Part shown: in pieces, positions 58,801 through 64,000 of the stretch
Position numbering within the stretch: position 1 is the stretch's first letter
Layout: every line of letters begins with the position of its first letter
Source of the DNA: VBOC01 sp964512655
GTDB taxonomy: Bacteria; Bacteroidota; Ignavibacteria; UBA10030; SZUA-254
Reading direction: 5' to 3'
Assembly (NCBI GenBank): GCA_964512655.1
Contig: CAZEJT010000002.1
Location: forward strand, 186,001-250,000
Length of the DNA stretch: 64,000 bases
Translations under genes and position numbers: made by a program
The notes under the pieces: model-generated
Told to the model about the DNA's origin: nothing
Database searches by the model: none
What the model saw: only the letters and a program-made list of their open reading frames with translations

Positions 58801-60572
58801 CACTTGATGTACATCATTCTTCTGACGAGCGTAGCTCCCCCTGCGTTGAGGCGGTAGAGGTAGACCCCGCTCGCGAGAATCCCCGCATCGAACCACGCAG
58901 ATCCCTCGCCCCCCTTTTCCTTTCGGTCGAAAAGCGATCTGACTTTTCTCCCGAGGACGTCGTACACATCGAGGGTCGCCCTGCCGGCGCCGGGTAGCGT
59001 GAAATCGATCCTTGTCGTTGAATTGAACGGGTTTGGATAATTCTGCGAAAGAGAAAAAGTTCGGGGAGCCGTACTCCCTCCTTCCCGGACGCCGGCTACC
59101 CCCGAGTTGAGCGAGACAAACTTTGCCCGCGCCGCCGTTGCGTTGTCTCTCATCAGCGTTATGCTCTGGAATCGGTCGGTTCCCGATCCTCCCACGAGCG
59201 CGGCGACAATTTCCACGGTATCCCCAAACGCCATCGAGAACGGGCCCGTCGCAGAGAGCATGCGTCTGTCCCCCGGCTGGTTGATTGCGGCATCCAATTC
59301 CCCCGTCCCGGCGACCGGATCGCCGCTCGCCCAGAATTTTGTAGGGGCGCTGTCTCCGGGGAACACATACGGCTCTCCTGAGAAGGAGTGAAGGCCGCGG
59401 AGCCAATTATACCATTCCCCGGCACCGTTGGAATCAAACGTGGGATCAATCTCGGATCCACCCGAGAAATGATAGATCCAGGAGGTCATGGGAAGATTCC
59501 TCTTCCCCGAAACCCGCCGCCATTTGTAATACCCTGTGTCTCCCGGTGAATTCACGAGGGGCCCCTCGAGGAGCGCGTACCCGACAGCGGGAGGGGCAAG
59601 CCCGAAGGATTGATACACCGGATCGATCGGCTCACCGTTGTACGCGAACCCGAGACCGAGAGTTGTATCACACCCGGCATTATCATCCGAGTAATCGCCG
59701 ACATCGGGATCAGACCAGAGACCTATGTAGGCGCTGTCGATGGTAGCACCCGCTGGCGTCGAGAGCGCGCCCTTGTAGATCAGCGTCCACTTCTTAAAGA
59801 TGACGTTGGACAATTCGGGAGGGCTGGAATACCCCCATAGCGTGACCTGTGCTTCGAGTCCGATGGGATCGGATCCTGCGAAACTATGCGATTGAACGGA
59901 ATCGAGGTCATTGACGACATACCAGATCACCTGAGACGCGCCGCCAAGACCGGGGCTCTCACCCGAATCGAGAACTCCGTTGTTATTGGCATCATAAAAC
60001 GGCGCTCCCTTCTGCCAGGGCCACTCCGACCAGTCGGCAGCATACTGGTGGCGGATCGAATCCATTTCCGGTTGCGTGACCGAGTCGACGGGCATGCTGA
60101 AATACTCCGACGCGTCCTGTCTCAGGTCAGCCGTGGCATAATCAGGTCGAATCCGGTACAATCGTACCGCCGGATCGGACGGATCTGCCGCGACCCCTTT
60201 TGAAATGATCCACCCGGGGGCCGTCGCCGAATAATACGATTGGCCGATGACCCTGCGCGATGGTTTCCCGCCGTCGTTCACTTTTCCCGCGATGACAAAT
60301 CCCGACGCATAGATCGCTTTTCCCGTTCCGCGGGGGAACGTGACGCCTCCGGTGTTCATGAATCCCGGATCGTGTTCAGAACTGCCGTCCGACTCGTACC
60401 ATGCCGCAATGGCATTGATGTTCATCAACGTTGCCGCGGGCGAGCCAGTGACACGGGCGGGACGGGAACGTGAAATCCGCGTGTGTGGCAGAGGCGATGC
60501 CTGGAGAGTCATCACATTGAGCGCCGCGATGGCCGCCGAATATCTGAGAAGGTTGGGAATCACCGCTTTCAT
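58800..60572 (-). CDS. Secreted protein with C-terminal sorting domain
   Basis: The 590-residue protein has a signal peptide (to about residue 25) and a long beta-rich body of unknown fold with acidic loops (FYDANNNGVLDSGESPG looks like a Ca2+-binding segment). The C-terminal SQNYPNPFNSTTRIDFTLP and VYDVLGRKVRSLFD domain is the same sorting signal as in the BNR protein. It is thus likely exported by the type IX-like route. I recognise no catalytic domain. Confidence 0.78.
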   Translation of the reverse strand: MKAVIPNLLRYSAAIAALNVMTLQASPLPHTRISRSRPARVTGSPAATLMNINAIAAWYESDGSSEHDPGFMNTGGVTFPRGTGKAIYASGFVIAGKVNDGGKPSRRVIGQSYYSATAPGWIISKGVAADPSDPAVRLYRIRPDYATADLRQDASEYFSMPVDSVTQPEMDSIRHQYAADWSEWPWQKGAPFYDANNNGVLDSGESPGLGGASQVIWYVVNDLDSVQSHSFAGSDPIGLEAQVTLWGYSSPPELSNVIFKKWTLIYKGALSTPAGATIDSAYIGLWSDPDVGDYSDDNAGCDTTLGLGFAYNGEPIDPVYQSFGLAPPAVGYALLEGPLVNSPGDTGYYKWRRVSGKRNLPMTSWIYHFSGGSEIDPTFDSNGAGEWYNWLRGLHSFSGEPYVFPGDSAPTKFWASGDPVAGTGELDAAINQPGDRRMLSATGPFSMAFGDTVEIVAALVGGSGTDRFQSITLMRDNATAARAKFVSLNSGVAGVREGGSTAPRTFSLSQNYPNPFNSTTRIDFTLPGAGRATLDVYDVLGRKVRSLFDRKEKGGEGSAWFDAGILASGVYLYRLNAGGATLVRRMMYIK

Positions 60573-60640
60573 AGGTTATCTCCCCGGTGATGTTCACCTG
60601 AATGTATCCGAAACCCTGGTGAGAAACAAGCGAAACTCGT

Positions 60641-60669
60641 TTGACTTTGTGGGCGGACTTTCGTATGAT
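60641..60669 (+). promoter_or_regulatory. Promoter for the STAS gene
   Basis: TTGACT (60641-60646) and TATGAT (60664-60669) with a 17-base spacer are the best promoter match seen in the window. Transcription would start about 60676, leaving roughly 40 bases to the ATG at 60717; GAGGGAGA lies just before the ATG as ribosome-binding site. Confidence 0.6.
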
Positions 60670-60716
60670 TCTGCTTTCCTTGTCAAAGGTTTTCACCACA
60701 TCATCGAGGGAGATGT

Positions 60717-61064
60717 ATGCAGATTAAAGAAAAGATTGAGAACGGGGTCGCTGTCCTCAGCCTCAAGGGGGAGCTGCTCGGCGAGCCGGATACTTCCACG
60801 ATCCGAGATAAGATTCACAGCCTCGTCAGCGACCAGGTCAAGCAGGTAGTCATCGACCTCGGGGGAGTGAGCTACATGAACAGCTCCGGCCTCGGGACGC
60901 TGATTGCTTCGCTGACCACCGTTCGCAATTCGGGGGGCGATCTGCGTCTTGCACGGGTCGAAGGTAAGGTCCAGAACCTCTTCGTCATGACTCAGCTTGT
61001 GAAGGTCTTCGACACCTACGAAACAGTCGAGCGGGCTCTCTCGAGCTTTAAATCAAGGAAGTAA
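60717..61064 (+). CDS. STAS-domain anti-sigma factor antagonist
   Basis: The 115-residue protein has the SpoIIAA-like STAS fold: VAVLSLKGELLGEPDTSTIRDKI, VVIDLGGVSYMNSSGLGTL with the Ser phosphorylation site, and LRLARVEGKVQNLFVMTQLVKVFDTYETVERAL. It would bind and be phosphorylated by an anti-sigma kinase in partner switching. No RsbW-like kinase is in the window. Confidence 0.92.
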   Translation: MQIKEKIENGVAVLSLKGELLGEPDTSTIRDKIHSLVSDQVKQVVIDLGGVSYMNSSGLGTLIASLTTVRNSGGDLRLARVEGKVQNLFVMTQLVKVFDTYETVERALSSFKSRK

Positions 61065-61089
61065 CCCGCCCCGCGTCGGGGCCGACGGC

Positions 61090-61560
61090 ATGAACATCAC
61101 GTCAAGCGCTTTCCTCGACGGAAAGCCGATACCCACCAAATATGCACATCCCGGAGTAGTGGGAGGAAAGAACATTTCCATCCCGCTCGCTTGGAGCGGC
61201 GCGCCTACTGAATCGCGATCGTTCGCCCTCTCGATTGTAGACCCGCACCCCGTCGCTCGAAACTGGATGCATTGGTTCGTCATCAACATCCCCGCTTCTA
61301 CAGCCTCCCTCCCCGAAGGCGCGTCCGGGAAAGCGATGCCTGCAGGATCCGAAGAGCTGTATAACACCTACGGTACCCTTGGCTATGGCGGTCCCGAGCC
61401 GCCGAAGGGCTCCGGCCCCCACCCCTATGAGGTAACCCTTTATGCGTTGCGGGTCGACCATCTTGCGCTCCCGGCCAACTCCTCTCTCGCCGCATTCAGG
61501 AAGGCGCTCGAAGAACCTACGCTCGCGCGCGCCGCCGTAACCGGCCTCTACGAGCGCTGA
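61090..61560 (+). CDS. YbhB/YbcL family phosphatidylethanolamine-binding-like protein
   Basis: The 156-residue PEBP-like protein has the cleft residues in IPTKYAHPG, PLAWSGAPTESRSFALSIVDPHP, NWMHWFVINIP and GYGGPEPPKGSGPHPYEVTLYAL. Family members bind small phospho-ligands; function in bacteria is mostly unknown. No signal peptide. Confidence 0.9.
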   Translation: MNITSSAFLDGKPIPTKYAHPGVVGGKNISIPLAWSGAPTESRSFALSIVDPHPVARNWMHWFVINIPASTASLPEGASGKAMPAGSEELYNTYGTLGYGGPEPPKGSGPHPYEVTLYALRVDHLALPANSSLAAFRKALEEPTLARAAVTGLYER

Positions 61561-61580
61561 TCCCGCAGATCCCCCCATTC

Positions 61581-61609
61581 TTGCTTTTTTCCTGAAAAAA
61601 TCTGATATT
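61581..61609 (+). promoter_or_regulatory. Candidate promoter of the gldA-F-G-type genes
   Basis: TTGCTT (61581-61586) and GATATT (61604-61609) are 17 bases apart, about 65 bases upstream of the ABC ATPase gene. Confidence 0.3.
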
Positions 61610-61674
61610 CACGCCTCTGGTCCGCCCCGATTCATTTCATTTCTTTTCTATCTGGTCAATAACGCGTAGGAACG

Positions 61675-62628
61675 ATGTCCATTCTCGTCAACAACCTCTC
61701 CAAATTCTACGGGACGGCGAAGGCCGTTAATGACATCTCCTTCTCCGTCCACTCGGGCGAAATCCTCGGTTTTTTGGGGCCGAACGGCGCCGGCAAGACC
61801 ACCACCATGCGAGTGATCACCAGCTACCTCATGCCCAGCTCCGGCTCCGTGCAGATCGAGGGGTTGGACGTGGTGGCCGATTCTCTTCAGGTGCGGAAAC
61901 TCGTCGGGTATCTCCCCGAGCAGAATCCGCTCTACCTCGATATGAATGTCGTCGAATACCTGGAGTATTCGGCCCAGCTTCAGGGGGTCGAGGCGGGGCT
62001 GATGCCGCGGCGCCTGAAAGAGATGGTCCATACCTGCGGACTGGGGGAGATGGTTCACAAGGACATCAACCAGTTGTCCAAGGGGTACCGCCAGCGGGTG
62101 GGGCTCGCCGCCGCCATGATCCACGATCCCAGGGTGCTGATCCTTGATGAACCCACGAGCGGCCTCGACCCCAATCAGATTGTCGAAATCCGGAAGCTCA
62201 TACAGGATATCGGGAGGGAGAAGACGGTGGTTCTCTCGACGCACATCCTCCCCGAGGTCCAGGCCACCTGCAACCGCGTCGTCATCATTAACCGGGGAAA
62301 GATCGTCGCAGACGGCCCCATCGAGGACCTGCAGCGCAGCATGCACGGGGGAGAGAAGATCCTCTTCGAGGTCGAAGTGCGCGACGGCGAGCCCTTCGAG
62401 CTGGTTTCCTCTCAGGTCAGAGCCATTCCCGCGATCGAGTCGGTCTCGCTCCTCGACGAGCGAAACGGCATCAAGAGGATGTCCATAGCCACCTCCCATG
62501 CGGTCGACATCCGGAAAGAACTCTTCAGGCTCTGCGTCGACAGGGGATGGAATCTCCTCGAGCTCCACCGCGAGCAGACCAGCCTCGAGGACATCTTCAG
62601 ACAACTTACTTCGGAGCCCTCCAGATGA
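61675..62628 (+). CDS. ABC transporter ATP-binding protein, GldA-like
   Basis: The 317-residue ABC ATPase shows Walker A GPNGAGKTTT near 37, LSKGYRQRVGLAAAM near 134 and Walker B VLILDEPTSGLDP near 155. It also has the long C-terminal extension of the GldA/Nod-type exporters. Partners in this family are GldF and GldG, encoded immediately downstream. In Bacteroidota they are linked to gliding motility; in this organism the role may be export. Overlaps gldF by 4 bases. Confidence 0.87.
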   Translation: MSILVNNLSKFYGTAKAVNDISFSVHSGEILGFLGPNGAGKTTTMRVITSYLMPSSGSVQIEGLDVVADSLQVRKLVGYLPEQNPLYLDMNVVEYLEYSAQLQGVEAGLMPRRLKEMVHTCGLGEMVHKDINQLSKGYRQRVGLAAAMIHDPRVLILDEPTSGLDPNQIVEIRKLIQDIGREKTVVLSTHILPEVQATCNRVVIINRGKIVADGPIEDLQRSMHGGEKILFEVEVRDGEPFELVSSQVRAIPAIESVSLLDERNGIKRMSIATSHAVDIRKELFRLCVDRGWNLLELHREQTSLEDIFRQLTSEPSR

Positions 62629-63341
62629 ATTTCTCCAACGTCAGGCACATCTTCCTGAAAGAGCTCCGTTCATTTTTTAATTCGCCCGTGGCGTACATCG
62701 TCATCGTGGTGTATCTGGTCATTCTCGGATGGTTTTTCACCAGCAACCTGTTCATCAATAATCTCGCGACCCTCCGCACGGTCTTCGAGATGACGCCCTT
62801 CCTTCTCCTCTTTTTCGCCCCCGCGATGACCATGCGCCTGATTTCCGAAGAGAAAAAAACGGGAACGCTGGAGGTGCTTATCACGAAACCGATCAAGGAA
62901 TCGGAAATCATCACCGGCAAATTCCTCGCGGCCTGGGCGCTCTATTTCTTCACGCTCCTCCCCACTCTCTGCTATTTTGTCACCGTCGCCTCGATCGGGA
63001 GCCTCGACACCGGCTCGGTGATTGGCGGTTACCTCGGGCTGCTGCTCGTCGGGGGAGTGTTCCTCGCCATCAGCGTCTTCGGCTCCTCGGTGACCGAAAA
63101 CCAGGTGGTGGCCTTCATCGTAAGCCTCTTCATCGTGTTCACGCTCTTCATGCTCGATAAGGTGCTCTTTTACCTGCCGAGCTCCATCGGGACGATTCTC
63201 CAGTACATCAGCATCGATTATCATTTCTCGAATATCTCCCGGGGCGTCATCGACTCCCGCGATCTGATTTACTACGCTTCGGCCGTGTCGCTCTCGCTCT
63301 TCCTCGCAACGGCCGTCCTGCAGAAACGGCGGTGGGCGTGA
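62625..63341 (+). CDS. ABC transporter permease, GldF-like
   Basis: The ATG at 62625 (ATGA overlap) gives a 238-residue protein with about six transmembrane segments (from VAYIVIVVYLVILGW at about 22 to YASAVSLSLFLATAVL at the end). The loop contains EEKKTGTLEVLITKPI, a hallmark of GldF/ABC-2 permeases. The C-terminus ends KRRWA. An open frame starting earlier lies within the ATPase gene and is rejected. Confidence 0.87.
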   Translation: MNFSNVRHIFLKELRSFFNSPVAYIVIVVYLVILGWFFTSNLFINNLATLRTVFEMTPFLLLFFAPAMTMRLISEEKKTGTLEVLITKPIKESEIITGKFLAAWALYFFTLLPTLCYFVTVASIGSLDTGSVIGGYLGLLLVGGVFLAISVFGSSVTENQVVAFIVSLFIVFTLFMLDKVLFYLPSSIGTILQYISIDYHFSNISRGVIDSRDLIYYASAVSLSLFLATAVLQKRRWA

Positions 63342-64000
63342 TGAAATCACCCGTCAACTTCCAGCAGACGGTCCTCCGCGGCCTCGTGGCCGCGGCGATC
63401 ATCGTCTGCGCCAACGTCGCGGGCCTGCGGCTCTTCAAGAGGATCGACCTCACGCAGGACAAGATCTATACGCTCTCCGACGCCAGCAAGAACCTGGCCA
63501 AATCGCTCGACGACAAGTTTCTCGTCAAGGCATATTTCAGTTCGGACCTCCCTCCCGACTACGCGAACAACCTGAAATACCTCAAGGACCAGCTCGATGA
63601 GTACCGCGCGTACGCGGGCGGGAACTTCCAGTACGAGATCATCGACCCGAGCAAAAAAGAAGACCTCGAGCAGGAAGCCCAGCGCTACGGCATTCCGCCG
63701 GTCCAGATTCAGGTGCTGAAACAGGATAAGCTGCAGGTGGAGAAGGCGTACATGGGACTCGTCTTCCTCTACGGCGACAAGCAGGAGCACCTACCGGTGG
63801 TTCAGTCGACCTCAAACCTCGAGTACGAGATCAGTTCGGCGATGAAGAAGCTCACTTCGAAGGAGCTGAAGAAAATAGGGTTCCTCAGCGGCCATGGCGA
63901 GCCTTCTCTGCAGTCGATGAACCGCGTGCAGGAGATGCTGTCGAAGCAGTACACGGTGACCACCGTTGACCTGGCTGGAGGAAAGGCGGTCCCGCCCGAC
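63341..64000 (+). CDS. GldG-like ABC transporter auxiliary protein, N-terminal part (runs off window)
   Basis: The frame starts at the ATG at 63341 (TGATG overlap with the permease) and is still open at base 64000, giving 220 residues. It has an N-terminal transmembrane helix (about 13-30), then a periplasmic domain with RIDLTQDKIYTLSDASKNL, the conserved start of the GldG/ABC_transp_aux family. IGFLSGHGEPSL follows near the end. The remainder lies outside the window. Confidence 0.85.
   Translation, partial: MKSPVNFQQTVLRGLVAAAIIVCANVAGLRLFKRIDLTQDKIYTLSDASKNLAKSLDDKFLVKAYFSSDLPPDYANNLKYLKDQLDEYRAYAGGNFQYEIIDPSKKEDLEQEAQRYGIPPVQIQVLKQDKLQVEKAYMGLVFLYGDKQEHLPVVQSTSNLEYEISSAMKKLTSKELKKIGFLSGHGEPSLQSMNRVQEMLSKQYTVTTVDLAGGKAVPPD

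Noticed and set aside
1..64000. tRNA, rRNA or phage/transposase genes
   Set aside because: I found no tRNA-like TTC/anticodon patterns, no rRNA and no integrase or transposase. Short tRNAs are hard to exclude by eye.

Overview
This is about 64 kb of a GC-rich (near 58-60% by eye) bacterial chromosome with densely packed genes and no visible rRNA, tRNA, phage or insertion sequence. Several things point to the Bacteroidota/Chlorobi side of the tree, most likely an Ignavibacteria-like lineage. Two secreted proteins carry the C-terminal NYPNPFN...YDxLGR sorting domain typical of that group. There is a gldA-gldF-gldG type ABC module. A Kdo/Lpt cluster indicates a Gram-negative outer membrane. The ATP synthase operon lacks atpD and atpC, which are apparently encoded elsewhere. 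The placement is inference; no marker-gene tree was run.

Layout. 1-9.1 kb: tail of an SGNH-type hydrolase, then a leftward Kdo synthesis and LPS export operon (kdsA, kdsC, an unknown gene, kdsD, lptC, lptA-like, lptB), diverging from ispE and a TonB-type outer membrane receptor. 9.1-16.0 kb: RDD protein, then a trehalose operon encoding both a TreT-type synthase and a fused TPS/TPP enzyme, coupled to a UvrD-type helicase broken by a one-base frameshift. 16.2-24.5 kb: FAD oxidoreductase; a leftward operon of a short Rho paralogue, a DNA glycosylase and two CDP-alcohol phosphotransferases; DoxX; an HDAC-like amidohydrolase; a membrane-anchored cyclase-homology protein. 24.6-38.9 kb: two long leftward housekeeping operons. 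One is ffh-rpsP-rimM-trmD-rplS-mqnA-like-recN-cysS. The other is M23 peptidase-bactofilin-atpZ-atpI-like-atpBEFHAG. 39.1-44.1 kb: NamZ-like muramidase, NUDIX hydrolase, a lipoprotein and a secreted BNR-repeat protein.

44.4-55.9 kb is the most unusual region: thirteen tightly packed leftward genes. They combine myo-inositol-1-phosphate synthase, a sugar-type nucleotidyltransferase, two CDP-alcohol phosphotransferases, a Gfo/Idh/MocA dehydrogenase, a class III aminotransferase, an ATP-grasp enzyme, a HAD protein, two integral membrane proteins and a complete MlaE-MlaF-MlaD lipid transporter. I read this as a candidate pathway for making, decorating and moving an inositol-based (possibly amino-inositol) lipid. 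56.0-64 kb: a coiled-coil lipoprotein, threonine synthase, a secreted sorting-domain protein, a STAS protein, a PEBP protein and the gldAFG-type genes running off the end.

Two further signals recur. First, a modular family of short intergenic palindromes (here A, B and C) occurs at five composite loci and as solo A copies, including a tandem pair inside the ATP synthase operon. Second, three genes (a CDP-alcohol phosphotransferase, recN and rimM) appear to start at CTG. Candidate promoters show conventional -35/-10 boxes 17 bases apart, some so close to the start codon that the mRNA would be nearly leaderless.
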